The position numbers and the translations under genes were made by a program. Shown one piece after another: positions 52,749 through 63,368 of a stretch of DNA of 64,000 bases (positions within the stretch are counted from its first letter, which is position 1; every line of letters begins with the position of its first letter). The DNA lies in contig JAAVTG010000229.1 of NCBI GenBank assembly GCA_011947345.1, forward strand, positions 62,001 to 126,000. The letters run 5' to 3'. The stretch is from Phytophthora quininea. Taxonomy: Eukaryota; Oomycota; Peronosporomycetes; Peronosporales; Peronosporaceae. The notes under the pieces are model-generated. The model saw nothing but the letters and a program-made list of their open reading frames with translations. It had not been told where the DNA came from and searched no databases.

Positions 52749-53731
52749 ATGTCGACACCTGCCACGTTCAAGGCCTTCGAGTACGCCCGTTTCGGCGACG
52801 TCCTGCAAGAGATGAAGCTCAACACGCAAGTTTCCTGCAGCCTCTCAAGTCCACCGAAGTTCGCGTCAAAGTGATCAGCGCGGCGGTGAATCCTCTCGAC
52901 TACAAACTCGTCGCTATCGGTGCAATGTTCTTGCCCGTTCCTCCAAGTGCCAAGAGCCCCTTTCGACTGGGCTCCGACTTGGCCGGCGTCGTCACCGCCG
53001 TTGGTTCGGGTGACGTTCGTGGGCTTAAAATTGGCGACGCTGTCTTCGCTGCGCCGTACGTGACCGGCACTGGCAGCTTTGGGGAGTACCTGGACATCGA
53101 CGCCAAGTACGTGGCGCTCAAACCGGTCAACATGACGTTCAACGAGGCCGCTGGGGTGCCGATCGCTGGTCAGACCAGCTACCAGGCCCTGGTTAAACTG
53201 GGCAAGCTGCAAGCGGGTCAACGTGTTCTCATCTTGGGCGGTAGCGGTGCTACCGGGCTGTTTGGCATCCAGATCGCGAAGGCGATCGGTGCTGAGGTTA
53301 TCACGACGGCCAGTCCTCGCAACTTCGAGTTGGTCAAGTCTGTTGGCGCTGACCAAGTTGTCGACTACTCGTCGGAGAAATGGAGCGACGTTCTTGAGAA
53401 CAACTCGGTGGACTTGATCTACGACTGCGGCGTGGAGCCCGAAGTTTGGTCCTCTGACGCGCAGACGATTCTCAAGCCCAAGACCGGTGTTTTCGTGACC
53501 ATCGGCATGGCGCACGGCTTTAAAGAGTCAACCATCGCAGCTTCGCCCCACCAGCTTTTCTGCAATCCTGCTGCGGAAGACTTGAACGAACTCGTCAAGC
53601 TGATCGAGGCTGGACACGTCAAGACCATCATCGACTCGGTGTATCCGTTCGAGAAGCTGGTGGATGCCATCCGGCTGCAACTGTCCAACAAGGCCCAAGG
53701 AAAGATCATCATCAAGGTGGCGGACGAGTAA
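52749..53731 (+). CDS. MDR oxidoreductase, copy 5
   Basis: About 327 residues, STPATFKAFEYARFGDVLQE start, AAVNPLDYKLV, GSDLAGVVTAVG, PIAGQTSYQALVKLGKLQ, cofactor loop VLILGGSGATGLFGIQIAKAIGAEV, and end NKAQGKIIIKVADE. The start at 52749 and the rest lie in different frames, joined at the T run 52831-52833 where adding one T gives exactly the spacing of the paralogues. The open frame that begins at 52688 has a non-homologous N-terminus and is rejected. Diverged from copies 1 and 4 (GGSGATG loop). Probably a functional quinone/enal reductase. Convergent with the repetitive EF-hand protein gene. Confidence 0.85.
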
Positions 53732-53841
53732 GCAGCAGTCAACTAGAACCTGAGCTGTATTTCCTCCTTGCAACTCACTCGGAAACTCTCAACAATACAC
53801 TTGACTCACCACCATCTTCACTTGTCCACTGCCTTGCTTGG

Positions 53842-55986
53842 TTACGCGTCATTCGAGCCTCGCAAGGAAGCTTTGGCACTCAAATCTTGGTAATAAGCCT
53901 GTGAGTTATCATCGTCAAGTGAAGCCTTGTAAGTGGTTTTACCCGCTGGCACATTGTCTTCGGGGATTTCATCAGCCGGTAGCGGATATGCAAGCGGGTC
54001 TGGGGTTGGAGCTTCAGTGGGTCCTTGAGCTGGTGCTTCGGCATCAGGAATGTCCGCCAGAGGATACCCGTCAAGAGCATCCCGTTCGATCGGCGATTCG
54101 TTCACAGGAGGTTCTTCAGCAGCACTCCCGCACTGCTCGTTGCTGTCTGCATATCCGAGTTCCCAGTCTCTGCTGAGGTCGAAGATTGGTCACTCTGAGT
54201 GGGTCCTTGGGCCGAGACCTCAGCGTCAGGAATGTCTTGTAGAGGATACCCGTCTAGAGCGTCCTGTACAACAGGTGATTCATTCACAGGGGTTCTTCAG
54301 CAATACTTCCCCACTGCTCGTGGTCGTCTGCATGTCCGGGTTCCAATAGGTTGGGGATTGATCACTTTGAGTTTGGCCGGCGCTTGATGCTTGTTGTGGT
54401 GGTGCTTCGTTGTCGGACGAATTGTTTGTCACCTTCAGCACGTCCGTCGGCATCTCCGGGTTCCAAGGGGAGGTTGGAGCTTGATCACCCTGCGTTTGGC
54501 TGGCACTCGACGCTTGCTGGGGTTGTGCGTGGTCGCCTGCAGCATTGCTCTTTGTTTTTGGCACATCCGTTGGCAAGTCGGGGTTCCAAGTCTGTGTCGG
54601 TGATTGAGCTGCTGGAGAAGTCCCAGATTGAGCACTTTGTGCTTGATCGGACGGTGTTTCATCGACTGGCGGCTGCGATTCCGCTCTGGAACTTCCGCCA
54701 GCAGCATTCTCCCCGCTGTTCGGGTTCAAATCGCCTGAGGCTTCTGTTGATGACGATGCATCAGACGAAGTTTGGTCGCTCTGGGTTTGGCTGGCACTTG
54801 AGGCTTGTGGTGTTTCGTTGTCAGATGTCTCCCCACTGTTCGACGTTATCGGCGCATTCATTGGCATCTCGGGATTCCAAGTGCTGTCAGGTGACTCAGC
54901 CGATGTGGAACCCTCCACTGAAGCTTGACTAGAGCCTTGTCCAGCATTTGCGGCTTCTTGATCCTGTGCTTCACTAGCGGATGACGCGGCACTATTTAAC
55001 GCTGTTGGATTCGATTCAGGCGATGCAGACCCCTCGGCCGAAGCTTGGTCAAAGTCTTGGCCGGCACTTGATGCTTCGTCAGTGGCTGCCTGGTCCTCCG
55101 CTGGAGGCTCCTCACTGGAGGATCCTTGAGCGGCATTCTCCCCACTACTCGTCGTTGACACATCCGTCGACTGTGATGATCCGGAAGTCTCAGTAGAAAT
55201 TTGGTCTGCGTCGTCAGTCGACGCTTGGTCTTCCGATGGTGCTTGGTCGGCAGACGCTTCCTCATTAGCTGAGTTAGCTTCCACTTGATCGCCTACCGGG
55301 GTTCGCAGTATCGGTATTAGCACCTTGACTCTCAGGGGAGGAAGAAGCCCATGACGCTGCAGGACTGACAACCGCAGAGGATCCTTCAGTCAGAGGCTGC
55401 TCCTCCTGGAGATTCGCGGTCTCTGAAGCTTGGAATTCGTCAGGGATGCGAGCGTCGCTAAACGGACATGCGTCTGCCGTCAGCTGCACGTAAATCTTGT
55501 CGAAGTTGTCCCTCGTGATCGTTTCGTCGCCCAACTGCTCGGAAACAATTCGCCACGAGTCAGTCACTCTTCATACACCACAGATAATCACTTAACAGAG
55601 CCATACCTGCTGCACGAATTGCATGGCGCAGTCGGAATTACTGGCAAAGTCGTCATTCAGGTCCTGCTTGATTTGAGCCTTGCTTGAGTCGCTGAGACTC
55701 GAAGCTTCAACGCGTGCAATAGCTGCGTTGAGGTTAACGTTCATCCGATCCAGAAATTCCCCAGAGAGATCGTGCCGTCTTTATCTTCATCGTAGTCGTC
55801 GAAGCTTGGGACGAACACTTGACCTGACACCGAGTTAGCTGAATCGCTCGCCATGGCGACTTCTGAGACGGTGGCTTCTGCATTAGAACTCGATGGTGCC
55901 GCCACGAAAGCACAAACACCCGCAAGAGCGAGTATCACAACGAGCGAGACACCCATGAAGGCCATACGTTTCTTCTCGACACGCAT
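53842..55986 (-). CDS. Repetitive mucin-like membrane protein with EF-hand
   Basis: Exon 1 (55986 to about 55605) encodes a membrane anchor or signal segment (MGVSLVVILALAGVCAF) and an EF-hand loop DYDEDKDGTISLG whose final Glu is lost only through a missing G (run 55759-55762). After an intron (to about 55568) comes a long Ser/Ala/Gln/Glu/Asp-rich region with repeats: five of the form WNPEMPTD/WNPDLPTD followed by QASSASQTQSDQ, and two of NESP-x4-DALDGYPL-DIPDAE--AQGPT. Several one-base deletions in C/G runs (54289-54292, 54309-54312 and others) break the frame. It is likely a secreted or surface protein with calcium-binding head and disordered glycosylated body. No known family recognised. 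Exact splice phase unresolved. Confidence 0.6.
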
Positions 55987-56265
55987 TCGACTCTCGCGTC
56001 GACTTGGGGCGTCTACGTTCTTTCCACGAACGCCGTCTCTTCGTTCGGGACACGCACAGAGACCGCAGGGGTCCCAGCCTCGCCTTCCATCATGTTATCC
56101 ACTCGATCGCCTTACAGCAAGCAGGAGAATGAGCGATCGTGGCATGGTCTCGGATTTGAAATCTTGGTTGATGAATGGCCGCGTCTCTCCAATGACTCGA
56201 TGTGCGGTTGGGAACGATCAACTCGAACCTTCCGAGCGTCGGATCTGTCGGCCACAATCGACCGT

Positions 56266-57224
56266 TCATTCCGCCTTGTATCGTTTTCTTTTGGTCTTCT
56301 TCGAGCCATCCATACACGGAATGGCGAAACTCAATGGCAGTGGATCGTTCGGTCCGGCGGTGATCTCCTCTCTCGAATACTGCGCGTAGAATGCGCGTCG
56401 AGGAGCTCCCGACTCGTTACTGGACGAGCAGTGCCACACGTCCGACAAGAAGAACAGCACATCGCCAGCTTTGGCTACTACAGGACTACTGGCACATTTT
56501 TCGAACTCGTCGGCTGCAACGTCTTCGTCCCTCGACACGAACTGCAGCGCGCCATTCACTTCTGTAACATCGTCCAGTGCACACCACGCCGACACGTACG
56601 GACGGATCGACGCGCGATGCAGACACATTGCGAGCTGTTCGTCGTCGTCTCGATGCCATCGGAACTCCACGTGACTGTGCGGAGGCTTCACGACGTAGTG
56701 TTCGTTGAAAAAGTAGGTCTCCACGGTCTCCGTTGCCTCCACGTCCGCCAACAAATGAGTGATGAATTTCGGCAGTCGGTTGAACAGCAACGACGCAAAC
56801 ACATTGCGGTCGTCTAGAGATTGACAAGCGGCAGTCTCCTCGAGTTGTTGGGCACGGGCGTCCAGGTAGCAGTTCTTATCCACCCGAGCAGGGTCATCGT
56901 CTCGAATCTGTACAGTAACAACGGCACTTATTCGTAAATTCGAGTGTTTAGCTATGGAAATGGAGAAGAGTTTCTTACTGGGCAGGTTGCCATGACATCG
57001 AGGACGCAGCCCTGGGCGGTGACAACGGCTGCTGCTTGGGTTGCGTCGGCGCCAGCAGCCTGGTAACACGCGGAGCTTTCGCGCTGTAGCAATTGCAGTT
57101 CTGACGGCGATAGGAAGCTGCGGACGCAGACCCACCCTCGAGTTGCGAATGTAGAGAGGGTCGATGCGTCGGGTAGCTCGGCGTGGGGCGCTGGCGGCGA
57201 GCTCGAGCGCGAGCGCTTGGTCAT
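56266..57224 (-). CDS. Phytanoyl-CoA dioxygenase (PhyH) family protein, left copy
   Basis: Exons 57224-56979 and 56907-56266; 71-nt GT-AG intron; 295 residues. The double-stranded beta-helix shows FRWHRDDDEQL (His-x-Asp iron ligands) and SDVWHCSSSNESGAPRRAFYAQYS (distal His and the Arg that binds 2-oxoglutarate). The N-terminus has the family FATRGWVCVRSFLSPSEL. Fe(II)/2-oxoglutarate oxygenases of this type hydroxylate lipids or small molecules; substrate unknown. A second copy, same exon structure, starts at 63369 on the other arm of the palindrome. Confidence 0.85.
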
Positions 57225-60068
57225 TTCGCTTTTGCACGCAAACTGTCAAAAATTGTTACACATAATCTGTAAATGGTAATTAGCGTAACAAGGACCACAT
57301 CTCAAATGGCGGCTTGGCACGCGCATACCAGTACTGGCCACCGAGATCATTCATTTGCCGCCGACACATATTGTTGAATTGGTCTTTGCCGTGCAGAGGA
57401 ACAGATAATTGGAAGCTGGCAGGCTTTGGACAAAGAGCACAGTCTCACTTTTTGCTATTGTGGTTTTGATTTGATTTTGCGCGCCACGAAGTCCACCACG
57501 AAGTCCAGAACAACTCGGGAGACTTTCTCCCGCTAAAACTGTGATCCTCGCTCGGCATCACAGCAGCACCATCGATTGATGAGTGTTTCTGCAGCATAGG
57601 ACACTTCGTCCGAAGCTGTGTCAGTTCGCGTGCTGCTGAGTCACGACAGGCATGCAAAATGGCAGCAACAACTACAGCTTGCCTCCGGGCTTTCTCGGTT
57701 GATCGACGGCCTCATCCAGCTCGCTCTCGCGAGACTCGGTCGCCGTTTGGAGGCCGGACAGAGGCCGCCACTTTACGACTGCAACCACGTTCCTGAGCGA
57801 CACGTGCGGCTACTGACTCGTGGCCCACGTTGCTGCGGATGCGAAAGGAGCGCGCCGCGTTTCGGGCGAGTAATCGAGCCCGGCTCAGTTGCGTGTCGGC
57901 GGGTTGTGCTCAGCAACCCGCCGCACAATGTGCTGGCGAGAGATTAACGCGGAGAATCTCCTTCGTCTTTACGAGGCGAGGAGCGCTCGGATCGGATCGC
58001 CGAAAAGGCCTGGCGTCGAGCGCAGCGGCAGCGAGCGAGCGAGCGAGAGATAAGTCTGCGCAGATGGAAGAGCGTTTGGAGCAGCGGCGAGGCGAAGGAA
58101 GCGCTGGGCAGTTCACCTGCAAAACTAAGGTTAATCTCAAAATTAAGGTAGCATTCTGCCCGGCTCAGATCAAAATGATTTCCCACCCTTGAATTAGCGC
58201 TAATTCGAGGTGCCATCGTCAAGATTAAAATGATCATCCGATTAACCAGTGGCGAAAAGCCAGCTGGGATCGTGTGCGCGCGGTGATTGGTCCGGCCAGG
58301 ATGACATTTCGGAGACGCAATCGGGGCCGCCGCGGCCAGAAGCTGCTGTCGTCGGGTGCAGACTTCGCTGCCTCGTAGTGCCGTGGCGCCCCGAGCATCG
58401 AGGTGGTTAGCTCCAACGTACACTGCCGAGAAGCACAGTGGCCGCGACAGCGCTCTTGCTGCCGACGTGTTGTTGTGAAATTATCGTTATAGTAGCTATT
58501 GCAAATTTCTGTGGATTAAGCTGAGACCGTACCATCATTAATCCCTCACAGCCGACCCCTACCCGCGCCAAACATCTCGGCCTTTGTATACCCACAATAC
58601 AGTGGCCGCTGCGACACGTTAGTCGGGCCAGGATTAATTTGATTTCCTCAGCGCTGGTGTTTTGCTGGGGCCATGCTGCCATGCTTCAAGGCCCGCTAGT
58701 CGCAGCAAGCAACTTGCTGCCGCCACTCTCAACGCAAATAGAGCGCTTTCCTCCTCGGCGCGAAGAGTGCTGCGGCTGCCGGGAGAACCAGCGGCTGAAG
58801 GAAAGGAGGCGGGTAGGGGAAAGACAGCCCCCTTTCCCACGCCGCGCCCTCGTCTCAAACCGCGCGGCTGGCTTCCCGCCTCACGAGACGGGGGTCGTGC
58901 CCACAGCACTTGCGCCCGGTATGGCTGATAAGCCTCGGCTTACTCCAGCCAAGTGTCGGCCGCAGCACGCCGTCCGTCCGCGTCGGATGCTCGTCTGTTT
59001 GCTCCATTCCTCGATTCTCTCCAAAGGCCCGCGAAGTCCCTCGCGAGCACACTCAGCCAAGAATGATGTTGCACGGAAGCGCCCCGCCGCCCCCGTACCC
59101 GCCCGCTACGGCGCGCCCGAGCCAGACACCGAGACCATCTCCATCTCCATCGGCCTCGGCAGCGACGGCCGCTCGTCATCCATCGTGCTGCCACGCGGCC
59201 ACGACCTGGTCAAGCACCTGCAGCGGCTGATCCCGGCGCCAGCGTGCCAGTCCAGCCAGGCCCAGACGCCGCCCGCGACGCAGCCCCAGCCGCTGCTGTA
59301 CGCGCAGCCGCCCGAGAGCGCGCGCTTCGACGCCGTGCGCGCGCTGTCTGCTCTGCAGTACCAGGCGGTTCCTTCTCAGGCTCAGCCTACGCTTCAGTCG
59401 CAGCCGGCGCCCATCGCGTCGCTGTCCCAGTACGTGCACGCGCACTCGCTACGAGACGTCGGCGTCCATGCCGGTGTCTGTGGGCGCCAGCGCGCCGCTG
59501 TCTCCCGTGTACCACTCGGACAGCTCGAACGGCGGCGTGCGCGTGTACCACCACACGCAGGAGTACCTGCAGCACGGCAGCGAGCAGCGCGTGTCCCGCA
59601 CGCGTCGGCGTCGCGGTGCCAACGGCAGCTCGGCCAGTGGCAAGCGGTGCCAGGTGCTGGGCTGCGACAAGATCTCTGTGAGCCGGGGCCTGTGCCGCGG
59701 CCACGGCGGCGGTCGTCGCTGCCAGCACGAGGGCTGCACGAAGGGCGCCCAGAGCCGCAGCAACTTTTGCTGGGCACACGGCGGCGGCCAGCGCTGCGAG
59801 GTGAAGGGCTGCATGCGCAGCCGCAAGTCGAAGCGCTTCTGCGTGGCCCACCTGAGCTGGGAGACCGCGGCGCCAGCGTCTCCGCGCGAGGAGCTGCGCG
59901 GCCGCGGCCTGTTCGAGACGGCACCGCGCGCGTTGGAGCTGCCAAAGACGATCATGCCGAAGGCGGTGTCGCCCGTGCTCCTCGAGAGCGTGAGCGGAGC
60001 GAGCCCGACGGCACTGTCAGGCAGCCCGCGGCTGCCGAGTTTGTTGCAGGCCCTGCGCAACACGCAGC
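56594..60068 (+). repeat. Large palindrome, left arm
   Basis: Reverse complement of 60525-64000 at high identity with scattered substitutions and small indels (e.g. a 4-bp GAGC unit near 58030). The arm includes the PhyH gene, the shared upstream region and the zinc-finger gene up to its last codons. It may extend left of 56594; the window ends first. Confidence 0.9.
57225..59062. promoter_or_regulatory. Divergent upstream region, left arm
   Basis: 1.8 kb between the PhyH and zinc-finger starts. Open frames here on both strands have no motifs and appear mirrored in the other arm. Contains a GAGCGAGC microsatellite near 58030 and a short self-complementary stretch TTAGCGCTAA at 58194. Confidence 0.45.
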
Positions 60069-60085
60069 AGTCGGTGCAGATCTAG
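59063..60085 (+). CDS. WRKY19-like zinc-finger protein, left copy
   Basis: Start at ATG 59063. A Pro/Gln/Ala-rich N-terminus (about 200 residues) leads to three repeats of the form C-x4-C-x9/10-C-x2-H: RCQVLGCDKISVSRGLCRGH, RCQHEGCTKGAQSRSNFCWAH, RCEVKGCMRSRKSKRFCVAH, separated by GGG. Oomycete genomes annotate such proteins as WRKY19-like. Likely DNA-binding; no WRKY box is present. Two breaks: one base missing in the C run 59090-59094 (shared by both arms) and a two-base deletion near 59449 (TCTCG to TCG), absent in the other arm. It ends QQSVQI, unlike the right copy. Confidence 0.75.
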
Positions 60086-60498
60086 ATCGTCGGAGCCTCA
60101 TATTTAATTAAACGTATGTTGCAACCAATATCCATTTCAAACACAAAGTTCTTCTCATCCTTGACTCTGGTGAGTAAGGAAGTTATATGTTGATGCATGA
60201 ACACGCCATTGCGGCAGTGTACATTATATAGGTGTGCTTACCAGATACCAGCTCTTCTTTATTGTGGTGGTCAAACTACTTCCCCACGGCTTCCCAGGGC
60301 TCCAGCAAGGGTCTGAATAAATCATTGGTCGGTGACGATAATTTCTGCAAGCACAAAATGAATGACGCTGGTTATTCCTCACGTACGCCATCCAATGCTC
60401 CAAATGCAATTTGCTAAGACAAACATGTTGATCGTGAACTTTAAATAATGCGCTTAAAGCACCATCACACTTATCCTACATTGCTACCCAGAAAAGAT
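60086..60498. other. Palindrome spacer
   Basis: Unique sequence between the convergent zinc-finger copies; the spacer between arms is 60069-60524. AT-rich, no gene. Confidence 0.6.
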
Positions 60499-61530
60499 CT
60501 AGTTCTTCACCAGCATGCATGTCCGCTGCGTGTTGCGCAGGGCCTGCAACAAACTCGGCAGCCGCGGGCTGCCTGACAGTGCCGTCGGGCTCGCTCCGCT
60601 CACGCTCTCGAGGAGCACGGGCGACACCGCCTTCGGCATGATCGTCTTTGGCAGCTCCAACGCGCGCGGTGCCGTCTCGAACAGGCCGCGGCCGCGCAGC
60701 TCCTCGCGCGGAGACGCTGGCGCCGCGGTCTCCCAGCTCAGGTGGGCCACGCAGAAGCGCTTCGACTTGCGGCTGCGCATGCAGCCCTTCACCTCGCAGC
60801 GCTGGCCGCCGCCGTGTGCCCAGCAAAAGTTGCTGCGGCTCTGGGCGCCCTTCGTGCAGCCCTCGTGCTGGCAGCGACGACCGCCGCCGTGGCCGCGGCA
60901 CAGGCCCCGGCTCACAGAGATCTTGTCGCAGCCCAGCACCTGGCACCGCTTGCCACTGGCCGAGCTGCCGTTGGCACCGCGACGCCGACGCGTGCGGGAC
61001 ACGCGCTGCTCGCTGCCGTGCTGCAGGTACTCCTGCGTGTGGTGGTACACGCGCACGCCGCCGTTCGAGCTGTCCGAGTGGTACACGGGAGACAGCGGCG
61101 CGCTGGCGCCCACAGACACCGGCATGGACGCCGACGTCTCGTAGCGAGAGTGCGCGTGCACGTACTGGGACAGCGACGCGATGGGCGCCGGCTGCGACTG
61201 AAGCGTAGGCTGAGCCTGAGAAGGAACCGCCTGGTACTGCAGAGCGGACAGCGCGCGCACGGCGTCGAAGCGTGCGCTCGGGCGGCTGCGCGTACAGCAG
61301 CGGCTGGGGCTGCGTCGCGGGCGGCGTCTGGGCCTGGCTGGACTGGCACGCTGGCGCCGGGATCAGCCGCTGCAGGTGCTTGACCAGGTCGTGGCCGCGT
61401 GGCAGCACGATGGATGACGAGCGGCCGTCGCTGCCGAGGCCGATGGAGATGGAGATGGTCTCGGTGTCTGGCTCGGGCGCGCCGTAGCGGGCGGGTACGG
61501 GGGCGGCGGGGCGCTTCCGTGCAACATCAT
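60499..61530 (-). CDS. WRKY19-like zinc-finger protein, right copy
   Basis: Mirror of the gene at 59063. The three zinc fingers are intact and in one frame with a 254-codon stretch (61260-60499). One base is missing in the G run 61499-61503, as in the other arm. A two-base deletion near 61277 (GAGAG to GAG) is specific to this copy. The C-terminus (RTCMLVKN) differs because homology stops about eight codons before the end. Each copy is thus intact where the other is broken. Confidence 0.75.
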
Positions 61531-63368
61531 TCTTGGCTGAGTGTGCTCGCGAGGGACTTCGCGGGCCTTTGGAGAGAATCGAGGAATGGAGCAAACAGAC
61601 GAGCATCCGACGCGGACGGACGGCGTGCTGCGGCCGACACTTGGCTGGAGTAAGCCGAGGCTTATCAGCCATACCGGGCGCAAGTGCTGTGGGCACGACC
61701 CCCGTCTCGTGAGGCGGGAAGCCAGCCGCGCGGTTTGAGACGAGGGCGCGGCGTGGGAAAGGGGGCTGTCTTTCCCCTACCCGCCTCCTTTCCTTCAGCC
61801 GCTGGTTCTCCCGGCCGGCAGCCGCAGCACTCTTCGCGTCGAGGAGGAAAGCGCTCAATTTGCGTTGAGAGTGGCGGCAGCAAGTTGCTTGCTGCGACTA
61901 GCAGGCCTTGAAGCATGGCAGCATGGCCCCAGCAAAACACAGCAGCGCTGAGGAAATCAAATTAATCCTGGCCCGACTAACGTGTCGCAGAGGCCACTGT
62001 ATTGTGGGTATACAAAGACCAAGATGCTTGACGCGGGTAGGGGTCCGGCTGTGAGGGATTAATGATGGTACGGTCTCAGCTTAATCCACGGAAATTTGCA
62101 ATAGCTAGCGATAGTTTCACAACAACACGTCGGCAGCAAGAGCGCTGTCGCGGCCACTGTGCTTCTCGGCAGTGTACGTTGGAGCTAACCACCTCGATGC
62201 TCGGGGCGCCACGGCACTACGAGGCAGCGAAGTCTACACCCGACGACAGCAGCTTCTGGCCGCGGCGGCCCCGATTGCGTCTCCGAAATGTCATCCTGGC
62301 CGGACCAATCACCGCGCGCACACGATCCCAGCTGGCTTTTCCGCCACTGGTTAATCGGATGATCATTTTAATCTTGACGATAGGCACCTCGAATTAGCGC
62401 TAATTCAAGGGTGGGAAATCATTTTGATCTGAGCCGGGCAGAATGCTACCTTAATTTTGAGATTAACCTTAGTTTTGCAGGTGAACTGCCCAGCGCTTCC
62501 TTCGCCTCGCCGCTGCTCCAAACGCTCTTCCATCTGCGCAGACTTATCTCTCGCTCGCTTGCTGCCGCTGCGCTCCACGCCAGGCCTTTTCGGCGATCCG
62601 ATCCGAGCGCTCCTCGCCTCGTAAAGACGAAGGAGATTCTCCGCGTTAATCTCTCGCCAGCACATTGTGCGGCGGGTTGCTGAGCACAACCCGCCGACAC
62701 GCAACTGAGCCGGGCTCGATTACTCGCCCGAAACGCGGCGCGCTCCTTTCGCATCCGCAGCAACGTGGGCCACGAGTCAGTAGCCGCACGTGTCGCTCAG
62801 GAACGTGGTTGCAGTCGTAAAGTGGCGGCCTCTGTCCGGCCTCCAAACGGCGACCGAGTCTCGCGAGAGCGAGCTGGATGAGGCCGTCGATCAACCGAGA
62901 AAGCCCGGAGGCAAGCTGTAGTTGTTGCTGCCATTTTGCATGCCTGTCGTGACTCAGCAGCACGCGAACTGACACAGCTTCGGACGAAGTGTCCTATGCT
63001 GCAGAAACACTCATCAATCGATGGTGCTGCTGTGATGCCGAGCGAGGATCACAGTTTTAGCGGGAGAAAGTCTCCCGAGTTGTTCTGGACTTCGTGGTGG
63101 ACTTCGTGGCGCGCAAAATCAAATCAAAACCACAATAGCAACAAAGTGAGACTGTGCTCTTTGTCCAAAGCCTGGCAGCTTCCAATTATCTGTTCCTCTG
63201 CACGGCAAAGACCAATTCAACAATATGTGTCGGCGGCAAATACATGATCTCGGTGGCCAGTACTGGTATGCGCGTGGCAAGCCGCCATTTGAGATGTGGT
63301 CCTTGTTACGCTGGTTACCGTTTACCGATTATGTGTAACAATTTTTGACAGTTTACGTGCAAAAGCAA
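61531..63368. promoter_or_regulatory. Divergent upstream region, right arm
   Basis: Mirror of 57225-59062 with point changes; no additional gene. Confidence 0.45.

Noticed and set aside
58639..60111. 490-residue ORF covering the left zinc-finger gene
   Set aside because: It drifts out of the zinc-finger frame after 59449 and its Cys/His pattern disappears; the finger frame at 59468-60085 is the real one.
60648..61383. Long Ala/Arg-rich ORFs on the strand opposite the zinc-finger genes
   Set aside because: Shadow frames caused by high GC and codon bias; no motif and mirrored in both arms.
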